Assembly: GCF_900100265.1 (NCBI RefSeq)
Contig: NZ_LT629696.1
Coordinates: 1,798,001-1,862,000, forward strand
Direction of reading: 5' to 3'
Origin: Leifsonia sp. 466MF
Lineage (GTDB): Bacteria > Actinomycetota > Actinomycetes > Actinomycetales > Microbacteriaceae
Length of the DNA stretch: 64,000 bases
Below the pieces are notes generated by a model that did not search any database, was not told the origin of the DNA, and saw nothing but the letters and a program-made list of their open reading frames with translations. A program made the position numbers and the translations under genes. Shown one piece after another: positions 1 to 7,968 of the stretch (position 1 is the first letter of the stretch; the number at the start of each line of letters is the position of its first letter).

Positions 1-814
1 GGGCGGCCTCCGCCTCTGCTGCCGAGATCTCGCCCGCCCGCGCGCGGAAGGCGGCGGCCAGGTCGCCGAACAGCCAGGGACGCCCGAGGCAGCCGCGGCC
101 GACCACGACGCCGTCGCAGCCGGTCTCCTCCACCATCCGGATCGCGTCGGCGGCCGACCAGATGTCGCCGTTGCCGAGCACGGGCGTCGAGGTCACCGTC
201 TCCTTCAGCTTGGCGATGGCGGACCAGTCGGCGTGACCCGAGTAGAACTCCGCAGCCGTGCGCGCGTGCAGGGCCATCGAGGCGACACCGGCGCCCTCGG
301 CGATGCGCCCGGCCTCGAGGTAGGTCAGGTGGTCGCCGTCGATGCCCTTGCGCATCTTGATCGTGAGCGGGATGTCGCCGGCCGCCTGCACGGCGCCTTC
401 GACGATCTCGCGGAACAGCCCGAGCTTCCAGGGAAGCGCCGCTCCCCCGCCCTTGCGGGTGACCTTCGGCACCGGGCATCCGAAGTTGAGGTCGATGTGG
501 TCGGCGCGGTCTTCGGCGACGAGCATCGTCACGGCTTCGCGCACGGTGACGGGGTCGACACCGTAGAGCTGGATGGACCGCGGCGTCTCCGACTCGTGGT
601 GCGTGATGAGGCGCAGCGACTCCGGAGTGCGTTCGACGAGGGCGCGGGACGTGATCATCTCGCTGACGTAGAGACCGGCTCCGAACTCACGGCAGAGCCG
701 CCGGAACGCCGTGTTGGTGATCCCGGCCATCGGTGCGAGGACGACTGGCACGTCGAGCCTCAGCGGACCGATGGTCAGCTGAGGCGCGTGGCTTAGGGTG
801 GCAGTGGTAGACAT
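1..814 (-). CDS. dusB: tRNA-dihydrouridine synthase, 3' end beyond window
   Basis: Flavoprotein that reduces specific uridines in tRNA to dihydrouridine in the cytoplasm. The first 271 residues are visible; the C-terminus lies off the left edge. Translation from the ATG at 814 gives the FMN-binding APMAG motif near residue 27, LNFGCP with the catalytic cysteine at 113, KGGGAALPWK, TIKMRKG, an HARTAAEFYSG stretch (HxRT) and GVVVGRGCLGRPWLF, in the Dus family order. Divergent from the YbaK-like gene at 848, with a 33-bp gap that must hold both promoters. Length and motifs match bacterial DusB; the exact Dus subtype is inferred. Confidence 0.95.
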   Translation of the reverse strand, partial: MSTTATLSHAPQLTIGPLRLDVPVVLAPMAGITNTAFRRLCREFGAGLYVSEMITSRALVERTPESLRLITHHESETPRSIQLYGVDPVTVREAVTMLVAEDRADHIDLNFGCPVPKVTRKGGGAALPWKLGLFREIVEGAVQAAGDIPLTIKMRKGIDGDHLTYLEAGRIAEGAGVASMALHARTAAEFYSGHADWSAIAKLKETVTSTPVLGNGDIWSAADAIRMVEETGCDGVVVGRGCLGRPWLFGDLAAAFRARAGEISAAEAEAA

Positions 815-847
815 CTCACTCGATTCTCCCAGAAAGCGTGCTGAGCT

Positions 848-1366
848 ATGGCCGAGAGCCCGGAATCCGTGGACAACTCCCCTGTTGGCGCACCTGTGAG
901 CACCGGTCGGGAGCGCGTCGCCGCCGACGCGCAGGCCCGCGGCATCGAGGTCGACATCGTGGAGCGTCCCGCCGCACGCAGCCTTGAGGAGGCCGCCCAG
1001 CTGCTCGGCATCCAGCCCGGCGACATCGTCAAGACGCTCGTGGTGAAGCGCAGCGATGACACGTTCGTCTTCGCCCTCGTGCCCGGCGGCCGCAAGATCG
1101 CCTGGCCGAAACTGCGCTCGGTGCTGCAGGTCAACAAGCTGCAGCTCCCGGATGCGTCGGTCGCGTTCGCCGCCACCGGCTACGAGCGCGGCACGATCAC
1201 GCCGTTCGGCAGCACCACCGCGTGGCCGGTCGTCGCCGACGCCACCATCCCCGGCCGTCGCGTGTCGATGGGCGCCGGCGAGCACGGCTACTCCCTCTTC
1301 GTCGACGCGGACGCCCTCATCACCGCCTTCGGCGCGACAGTCGCCGACATCACCGACCCCGAGTAG
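848..1366 (+). CDS. YbaK/EbsC-family aminoacyl-tRNA deacylase-like protein
   Basis: A 172-residue member of the YbaK/ProX editing-domain family, which hydrolyses mischarged tRNA such as Cys-tRNA(Pro) in trans. The fold runs from about residue 25 to 165: a charged N-terminal helix, VKTLVVKRSDDTFVFALVPGGRKIAWPKL with the lysine at the expected catalytic position, and a C-terminal GAGEHGYSLFVDADAL segment. The first 20 residues are unstructured, so a downstream GTG could be the true start. It is the only gene between dusB and the palindrome at 1394. Which tRNA it edits cannot be read from the sequence. Confidence 0.85.
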   Translation: MAESPESVDNSPVGAPVSTGRERVAADAQARGIEVDIVERPAARSLEEAAQLLGIQPGDIVKTLVVKRSDDTFVFALVPGGRKIAWPKLRSVLQVNKLQLPDASVAFAATGYERGTITPFGSTTAWPVVADATIPGRRVSMGAGEHGYSLFVDADALITAFGATVADITDPE

Positions 1367-1393
1367 CGCGCCGCTCCCCGGCCCGCCATCGAC

Positions 1394-1443
1394 TTGACGC
1401 AACACGCCGTCGCACCCGGTCGAGCGACGGCGTGTTGCGTCAA
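1394..1443. repeat. long palindrome, copy 1 upstream of DUF559 gene
   Basis: Two perfect 20-nt arms (TTGACGCAACACGCCGTCGC at 1394-1413 and its reverse complement at 1424-1443) around a 10-nt loop. The pairing resumes for three more bases after one mismatch on the outside. It lies between the YbaK-like stop and the DUF559 start. There is no U-tract, so it is a terminator-like or REP-like element rather than a classical intrinsic terminator. It shares its core with the element at 2379. Confidence 0.9.
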
Positions 1444-1503
1444 CTCGTGTGCGAGCTGTGGATAACGGCGGCAGGCAATAGTCACGACTGGCAACCTGTG
1501 GCG

Positions 1504-2385
1504 ATGGAACCGCTCAGGATTGGACCCCACTTCACGACGCGCGAGGCCCTGCTGCACGGTGTCTCGCGCTCTCGGCTGCGACGAGGAGACTTGACGCGCC
1601 CCCACCACGGCGTCCGTGCCATCGGTCCCGCGCAGGATCTCGTCGAGCGTTGCCGGGCATTCCAACCGGCGATGACTGAGGGGATGCTGTTCAGTCACAT
1701 CACCGCCGCACGTCTCCATGGGCTTCCCTTAGGCCGGGAGGCGGATCCCGACGAGCCGCTCCACGTCTCTACACGGGCGCCGGGACGGGCACCGCGGCAC
1801 CGTGGAATCCACGGCCATCAGACGAGGATCGCCGACGACGCGACCACAACACTCCATGGACTACCGGTCGTGTCCGCGGTCGAGACCTGGTGCCAGCTCG
1901 CCAGCATGCTTGCCGAAGATGACCTGGTCGTCTGCGGGGACGCCCTCGTCCGTCGCAAGGAGCCAATCGCGACAATGGAGCAACTGGCTGCCGCCGTCGC
2001 GTCCAGCCCGCGACGGCCCGGTGTGCGTCCCCTACGGTGCGCGCTCGCGCGCGTCCGGGCCCGGACCGACTCCCCGATGGAGACTGTGCTTCGCCTAGCC
2101 CTTGTACGCGCCGGACTCCCGGAACCGGCGGTGAACTATCGGATCGTCGGTCCCGATGGCGATCTGGTCGCGCATGGCGACCTGGCCTATCCCGCGGCGC
2201 ACGTCGTGGTCGAGTACGACGGCGATCAACACAGAACGGACACTCACCAGTACTACATCGACGTCGATCGCTTGTGGCTCATCCGGACCATGGGCTGGGA
2301 GGTCGTGCGAGTCAATCGCACCCACATGGCCAACGACGCCCGCGAGGCCGTCCGCCGTGTCCGTCTTGCGCTCGCGTTGAGTTGA
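1504..2385 (+). CDS. DUF559 / Vsr-fold nuclease-like protein with AbiEi-like N-terminus
   Basis: A 293-residue protein. The N-terminus (about 10-60, FTTREALLHGVSRSRLRRGDL then RPHHGVRAIG) looks like the winged helix of AbiEi-type antitoxin-domain proteins. The C-terminus (about 190-290) is a DUF559 domain with VVVEYDGDQHR around Glu237 and Asp239, followed by DVDRLWLIRTMGWEVVRVN, the layout of Vsr/restriction-endonuclease-like folds. The family is common in Actinobacteria and its function is unknown. The ATG at 1504 is chosen because the family alignment starts there; a GTG at 1498 is possible. Its stop codon lies inside the left arm of the second palindrome, so the gene is bracketed by near-identical hairpins. 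No partner toxin gene is visible. Confidence 0.8.
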   Translation: MEPLRIGPHFTTREALLHGVSRSRLRRGDLTRPHHGVRAIGPAQDLVERCRAFQPAMTEGMLFSHITAARLHGLPLGREADPDEPLHVSTRAPGRAPRHRGIHGHQTRIADDATTTLHGLPVVSAVETWCQLASMLAEDDLVVCGDALVRRKEPIATMEQLAAAVASSPRRPGVRPLRCALARVRARTDSPMETVLRLALVRAGLPEPAVNYRIVGPDGDLVAHGDLAYPAAHVVVEYDGDQHRTDTHQYYIDVDRLWLIRTMGWEVVRVNRTHMANDAREAVRRVRLALALS

Positions 2386-2434
2386 CGCAACACGCCGCCA
2401 TGCAACGGAGCGCGACGGCGTGTTGCGTCAACTC
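2379..2434. repeat. long palindrome, copy 2 at the DUF559 stop
   Basis: Perfect 19-nt arms (2379-2397 and 2416-2434, core GTTGACGCAACACGCCG) around an 18-nt loop. The left arm contains the DUF559 stop codon (2383-2385), and the right arm ends 6 bp from the stop of the convergent 37-residue gene. It can act as a bidirectional terminator. The arms match copy 1; the loops are unrelated. Confidence 0.9.
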
Positions 2435-2439
2435 GCTCG

Positions 2440-2553
2440 CTAGAAGGTGCAGGTGTCGCCGTCGCAGACGGCGCCGGCGGCGCCGAGTTGGACGAGCGGC
2501 ACGACGGGTGCGGGCGACGCGTCGGCCGCGACGGCAGGCTCCGCGCCGGTCAT
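2440..2553 (-). CDS. 37-residue protein ending in C-x4-C-T-F, coupled to FrnE-like gene
   Basis: Small ORF whose ATG at 2553 overlaps the TGA of the FrnE-like gene (ATGA), implying translational coupling. The N-terminus is Ala/Pro-rich and probably flexible; the C-terminus reads GAVCDGDTCTF, a compact two-cysteine motif. I recognise no named family. The cysteine pair beside a thioredoxin-fold protein suggests a redox or metal-related accessory role, which is inference only. Ending flush with the palindrome at 2379-2434 supports it as the last gene of the operon. Confidence 0.6.
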   Translation of the reverse strand: MTGAEPAVAADASPAPVVPLVQLGAAGAVCDGDTCTF

Positions 2554-3221
2554 GCGGTCACCGCCGCGCGCTCCGACCAGACCTGCTCAAGCACCTGGGC
2601 GAACGTCTGCGCGTCCTGCGCCCCGGACACGCCGTACTTGCCGTCGATGACGAAGAACGGGACGCCGTTGATGCCGTACTCTCCAGCCGTCGCCTGGTCG
2701 GCGCGCACATCCTGGAGGTACTGCTCCGATTCGAGCGCCTGGAGCGCCGCATCCCGGTCGAGCCCCACCTCGGCCGCCAGGTCGGCGAGGTCCTCGACCC
2801 GGCCGACGTGACGGCCCTCGATGAAGTAGGCGCGGAACAGGCGCTCGGCCAGTTCCAGCTGCTTGCCGTTCGCCTTCGCGAAGTGCAGGAGCTCGTGCGC
2901 CTTGACGGTGTTGGTGTGCTTGAGGTTGTCGAAGTCGTAGTCGAGGCCGACGGACGAGGCGATCCCGGTCACGCGCTCCAGCATCTGCTGCACCTGCTCG
3001 GCCGGAAGGCCCTTGTGGCCGGCCAGGAAGTCGATCTCGCTGCCGTCGAAGTCGACGGGGGTGTCCGGGGACAGTTCGAAGGAGTGGTACTCGACCTCGA
3101 CCCCGCGTCCGTCGCCCGCGCCAGCGAACAGCCCGCTGCCGGCCTCGAACTTCCTCTTCCCGATGTAGCACCACGGGCACGCGATGTCGGACCAGATGTC
3201 GATCTTGATGGGTTCGCTCAC
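2550..3221 (-). CDS. DsbA/FrnE-family thioredoxin-fold oxidoreductase
   Basis: A 223-residue DsbA-like (2-hydroxychromene isomerase/FrnE) protein without signal peptide, hence cytoplasmic. The active-site motif IACPWCYIGKRKFE (CPWC, about residues 13-16) is followed by the helical insertion and a cis-proline loop INGVPFFVIDGKYGVSGAQ near the C-terminus, as in FrnE. FrnE-type proteins act as thiol oxidoreductases and are often linked to oxidative or metal stress. The GTG at 3221 is chosen because the open frame upstream is arginine-rich out-of-family sequence. It lies 29 bp after uppS and overlaps the small Cys protein, forming the tail of recO-uppS. Confidence 0.9.
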   Translation of the reverse strand: MSEPIKIDIWSDIACPWCYIGKRKFEAGSGLFAGAGDGRGVEVEYHSFELSPDTPVDFDGSEIDFLAGHKGLPAEQVQQMLERVTGIASSVGLDYDFDNLKHTNTVKAHELLHFAKANGKQLELAERLFRAYFIEGRHVGRVEDLADLAAEVGLDRDAALQALESEQYLQDVRADQATAGEYGINGVPFFVIDGKYGVSGAQDAQTFAQVLEQVWSERAAVTA

Positions 3222-3250
3222 CTCAGAGGCAACGCGCGGCACGCCGCGGT

Positions 3251-4075
3251 CTATTCCGAGGTGGATGCCGTCTCGGCCGTCGGCGCGTCCACCGCACCGC
3301 CGAACCGGCGGTTGCGGCGCAGATACAGCTCCACCGCATCCCACAGGTCGGTGCGGCTGAAGTCCGGCCACAGCGTATCGAGGAACACCATCTCGGCGTA
3401 CGCGCTCTGCCACAGCAGGAAGTTGCTGGTGCGCTGCTCCCCCGAGCTGCGCACGAACAGGTCGACGTCCGGCATGTCCGGCAGATAGAGGTGGCGCTGG
3501 ATGGTCTTCTCGCTCACTGCGGACGGCCGCAGCCGGCCCGCAGCGACGTCGTCGGCGATCGACCGCACGGCGTCGGCGATCTCCGTCCGTCCGCCGTAGT
3601 TGACGCACATCGTCAGCGTCAGCACGTCGTTCCCGGCCGTGAGCTGCTCGGCGTACTGCAGCTCCTTGATGACCGACGACCACAGGCGCGGCTTCCGGCC
3701 CGCCCAGCGCACCCGCACGCCCCACTCGTTGAGCTGGTCGCGGCGCCGGTGCAGGACGTCTCGGTTGAATCCCATCAGAAACCGCACCTCGTCGGGCGAC
3801 CGCTTCCAGTTCTCGGTCGAGAACGCGTACACGCTGAGGTGCTTGACCCCGGCTTGGATGGCGCCCGCCACCACGTCGAGAAGCGCGGCCTCCCCCGCCC
3901 GGTGCCCCTCGATACGGGTCAGGCCCCGGCGGTTCGCCCACCGGCCGTTGCCGTCCATGACGATCGCCACGTGCGACGGAACGCTCCCCGCCGGGAACGC
4001 GGGCGGATACACGCCGGTCCAGTCGAGCGGGCGGTACTCGACCGCATCCTTGTGCGTGTAGGGCTTCGGACTCAT
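3251..4075 (-). CDS. uppS: polyprenyl (undecaprenyl-type) diphosphate synthase
   Basis: A 274-residue cis-prenyltransferase that elongates allylic diphosphate with IPP to make the lipid carrier for peptidoglycan. Signatures: VMDGNGRWA with the catalytic Asp41, [28 protein letters not shown] and the C-terminal [21 protein letters not shown] that binds IPP. The N-terminal extension of about 30 residues is usual in actinobacterial Z-decaprenyl/UPP synthases. Product chain length cannot be read from sequence. The ATG overlaps the recO stop by 4 nt (ATGA), so the two are translationally coupled. Confidence 0.95.
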   Translation of the reverse strand: MSPKPYTHKDAVEYRPLDWTGVYPPAFPAGSVPSHVAIVMDGNGRWANRRGLTRIEGHRAGEAALLDVVAGAIQAGVKHLSVYAFSTENWKRSPDEVRFLMGFNRDVLHRRRDQLNEWGVRVRWAGRKPRLWSSVIKELQYAEQLTAGNDVLTLTMCVNYGGRTEIADAVRSIADDVAAGRLRPSAVSEKTIQRHLYLPDMPDVDLFVRSSGEQRTSNFLLWQSAYAEMVFLDTLWPDFSRTDLWDAVELYLRRNRRFGGAVDAPTAETASTSE

Positions 4076-4812
4076 CCACTCGCCTTCTGGTCGTGCTGAA
4101 CGTGCTGGAGCGAGCGCAGCCCGCGCTCGAGATGCCACTGGGTGTACGCGGCGACGACGCCGTTCGCGCGATTCCGCGTGATGTCCGGGGCCGCCTCCGC
4201 CGCCTCCCAGTCTCCCGACAGCAGGGCGCCGAGCAGGGCGATCGTGTCGGCGTCGACCTTGGGGGCGCCCTGCGGAGCGCAGTCGGCGCAGACGACGCCG
4301 CCGAGCTGGACGACCACGGAGGTGTGCGGGCCAGGTGCGCCGCAGCGGGAGCAGTCCTGGAAGCTCGGCGCCCATCCCGCGAGCGACAGCGCGCGCAGCA
4401 GGTACGAGTCGAGGGTCAGGCCGGCACCGTGCTCCCTCCGGGACAGGGAGCGCAGCGCGCCGACCAGCAGGAGGTACTGCTGGATGGACGGCTCGGCATC
4501 CGTCAGACGGTCGGCCGTCTCGACCATCGCGTTGGCGGCGGTGTAGCTGGCGTAGTCGTCGGCGATGAGGGCGCCGTACGCGCCGAGCGTCTCGGCCTGC
4601 GTGATCACGTCGAGGCTGCGCCCCTCGTACAGCTGGACGTCGGCCACCATGAACGGCTCGAGCCGCGACCCGAACCGGGAGGCCGTCCGCCGCACACCCT
4701 TCGCCACCGCACGGATCTTGCCGTGCTGCCTGCTCAGCATGGTGACGATGCGGTCGGCCTCGCCCAGCTTGTGGGTTCGGAGCACGACGGCTTCATCACG
4801 GTAGACAGGCAC
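4072..4812 (-). CDS. recO: DNA repair protein RecO
   Basis: A 246-residue RecO, which helps load RecA on SSB-coated DNA. An N-terminal OB fold begins with [23 protein letters not shown], followed by a helical domain and a zinc-binding CSRCGAPG...CADC pattern near residues 150-175. The GTG at 4812 is chosen: the longer open frame upstream only translates the 49-bp tandem repeats and has no RecO homology. First gene of the recO-uppS-FrnE operon. Its promoter must lie in the repeat-rich divergent region 4813-5080. Confidence 0.93.
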   Translation of the reverse strand: MPVYRDEAVVLRTHKLGEADRIVTMLSRQHGKIRAVAKGVRRTASRFGSRLEPFMVADVQLYEGRSLDVITQAETLGAYGALIADDYASYTAANAMVETADRLTDAEPSIQQYLLLVGALRSLSRREHGAGLTLDSYLLRALSLAGWAPSFQDCSRCGAPGPHTSVVVQLGGVVCADCAPQGAPKVDADTIALLGALLSGDWEAAEAAPDITRNRANGVVAAYTQWHLERGLRSLQHVQHDQKASG

Positions 4813-4872
4813 ACTCCAGTATCGCGCGCCCGGCTGACAGTGCGGCGGATGCGGGGTGCGACACTTACTGTT

Positions 4873-4907
4873 ACCTCGGTCGCAGGCTGTGACCTCGGTC
4901 GCAGGCT
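4873..4907. repeat. 16-bp direct duplication in recO upstream region
   Basis: ACCTCGGTCGCAGGCT occurs at 4873-4888 and again at 4892-4907 (19-bp period), directly before the 49-bp repeat array. Confidence 0.85.
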
Positions 4908-4911
4908 CCCT

Positions 4912-5059
4912 CGGCGCTGGGGTCGCGGCATCGCTCCGCGCTGCCCTCAGCTCCACCGCGCGGCGCTGGGGTCGCGGCATCGCTCCGCGCTGCCCTCAGC
5001 TCCACCGCGCGGCGCTGGGGTCGCGGCATCGCTTCGCGCTGCTTCCTAGCTCCACCGCG
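4912..5059. repeat. three tandem copies of a 49-bp repeat
   Basis: Copies at 4912-4960 and 4961-5009 are identical over 49 bp; the third (5010-5059) has a few substitutions and one extra base. The unit begins CGGCGCTGGGGTCGCGGCAT and ends CTCCACCGCG. The array fills most of the 268-bp gap between divergent recO and the TRIC-type gene. No gene is seen in it, although it is open in several frames because of its GC content. Confidence 0.95.
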
Positions 5060-5080
5060 CGCGCATGATACACATGGGGG

Positions 5081-5842
5081 GTGAGCACGACCCCCGTCGA
5101 CATCGGCGCCCTGTCGATCCCGCTGTGGGGCGACCTCATCGCTGTCGGCGTCGGCAGCCTCCAGGGCGCCATGTTCGCGTCCGGATTCCGCGACCGGCGG
5201 CTCGACCTGCTCGGCGTCGCGATCATCGGCGTCGCAACGGGCGTCGGCGGCGGACTCCTCCGCGATCTGCTGCTCAACGTCACGCCGGTCGCCCTGCAGT
5301 CGAACTGGTACCTGCCGATCACCGTCGTCGCCGCACTGCTCGGGATGCTGCTGATCCGGCTGTTCCGCCGTCTCGACCCCGTCATCACCTTCCTCGACGC
5401 GCTGACGATCGGGCTGTTCGGCGCGATCGGAGCGAGCAAGGCGCTCGCGCTCGGGCTGCCGGAGGTTCCCGCGGTGTTCGTCGGCGTGGTGGCCGCAGTC
5501 GGCGGGTCGATCCTGCGGGACGTGCTGCTGAACCTGCCCATCGCGCTCATGCACGTCGGCTCGCTCTACGCGGTCGCGGCCGGCGCGGGCACGATCGTCC
5601 TCGTCGTCATGCTCGACTTCGGCGTGCCGTTGACGGTCGCGGCGGTCGTCTGTGTCGTGGTGACCCTCGTCATCCGGCTCCTCGCCGTGCGCTTCGGGTG
5701 GAGCCTGCCGGAGCAGCGGGAGCTGGGCCGCATCCCCCGTCCGCGCTGGCCCCGCTTCACGCGCGCGCCCAGCGCCGCCCGCACGGCCGAGCGCACCGAC
5801 ACCGGCGCGATCCCGCGCTACCGCATCGACAAGCCCGAGTAA
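5081..5842 (+). CDS. trimeric intracellular cation channel (TRIC/UPF0126) family membrane protein
   Basis: A 253-residue integral membrane protein with about seven hydrophobic helices built as two homologous halves. Each half carries the family signature: GVATGVGGGLLRDLLL near residue 55 and VAAVGGSILRDVLLN near 140. The family contains prokaryotic TRIC-type cation channels (YadS/YvgT). The C-terminal 50 residues are polar and cytosolic. The GTG at 5081 follows a G-rich RBS. It stands alone, divergent from recO, and is followed by the palindrome array. Confidence 0.88.
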   Translation: MSTTPVDIGALSIPLWGDLIAVGVGSLQGAMFASGFRDRRLDLLGVAIIGVATGVGGGLLRDLLLNVTPVALQSNWYLPITVVAALLGMLLIRLFRRLDPVITFLDALTIGLFGAIGASKALALGLPEVPAVFVGVVAAVGGSILRDVLLNLPIALMHVGSLYAVAAGAGTIVLVVMLDFGVPLTVAAVVCVVVTLVIRLLAVRFGWSLPEQRELGRIPRPRWPRFTRAPSAARTAERTDTGAIPRYRIDKPE

Positions 5843-5847
5843 CCCCG

Positions 5848-5996
5848 CGCACATTCGTGCCGAATGTGCGGAAAGCCGCGGCGATACCGCACATTCGGCA
5901 CGAATCACGCCGCCCCCGAGACGCAGCGGAGCCGCACATTTGGCGCAAATCTCGGGAATGGCGGCCGCTTTCGCGAGATTTGGCGCAAATCTCGCG
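5848..5996. repeat. compound array of palindromes with ATTCGGCACGAAT-like core
   Basis: Element 1: 5848-5870, 9-bp arms CGCACATTC / GAATGTGCG. Element 2: about 5888-5905, left arm intact and right arm decayed. Element 3: about 5932-5955, core ATTTGGCGCAAAT. Element 4: 5972-5996, perfect 11-bp arms CGCGAGATTTG / CAAATCTCGCG around GCG. A near-identical spacer containing ACGCAGCGGAGCC follows elements 2 and 4. Together with the hairpin at 6009 this fills the convergent gap between the TRIC gene and leuA. No gene is seen here. Confidence 0.85.
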
Positions 5997-6008
5997 CCCC
6001 CACACGCA

Positions 6009-6045
6009 GCGGAGCCCGACATTCGGCACGAATGTCGGGCTCCGC
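6009..6045 (-). terminator. 16-bp perfect hairpin after leuA
   Basis: Perfect 16-bp stem (left arm 6009-6024, right arm 6030-6045) with a GGCAC loop, ending 13 bp from the leuA stop. It has no U-tract but is the right size and place for an actinobacterial-type terminator. It is also the last member of the palindrome array. Confidence 0.6.
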
Positions 6046-6057
6046 AAGCGCGCTACG

Positions 6058-7902
<1,845 letters not shown>

Positions 7903-7918
<16 letters not shown>

Positions 7919-7944
7919 CAGCTAAGGAGGAGCAGACCGTACAC
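7903..7944 (-). CDS. leuA leader peptide (four consecutive Leu codons)
   Basis: A 13-codon ORF GTG TAC GGT CTG CTC CTC CTT AGC TGC CGC GAC GAG TCC TAG encoding (V/M)YGLLLLSCRDES. The run of four Leu codons immediately before a strong hairpin and upstream of leuA is the layout of a leucine attenuator. A TACTCT -10 box lies 7 nt before the GTG, so the leader is probably translated from the first base of a leaderless transcript. Confidence 0.8.
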
Positions 7945-7951
7945 AGCACCG

Positions 7952-7957
7952 AGAGTA
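7952..7957 (-). promoter_or_regulatory. -10 box (TACTCT) of leuA leader transcript
   Basis: TACTCT preceded by TGG (extended -10) ends 7 nt before the leader GTG, predicting transcription start at or next to the start codon. No convincing -35 is seen. Confidence 0.55.
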
Positions 7958-7968
7958 CCACCTCGGCG

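Noticed and set aside
1394..2434. Insertion sequence with terminal inverted repeats around the DUF559 gene
   Set aside because: The flanking elements are each self-complementary hairpins, no transposase is present and no target-site duplication could be seen.
4813..4980. N-terminal extension of recO into the repeats
   Set aside because: Translates the tandem repeats only, with no RecO homology; the conserved RecO N-terminus begins at 4812.
4912..5059. CRISPR array
   Set aside because: Only three units, directly adjacent with no spacers, and no cas gene nearby.
7950..7968. T-box (GGTGGTAC) upstream of leuA
   Set aside because: The string resembles the T-box core but lies at the very start of the leader, with no room for a specifier stem before it; the Leu-codon leader explains the region better.
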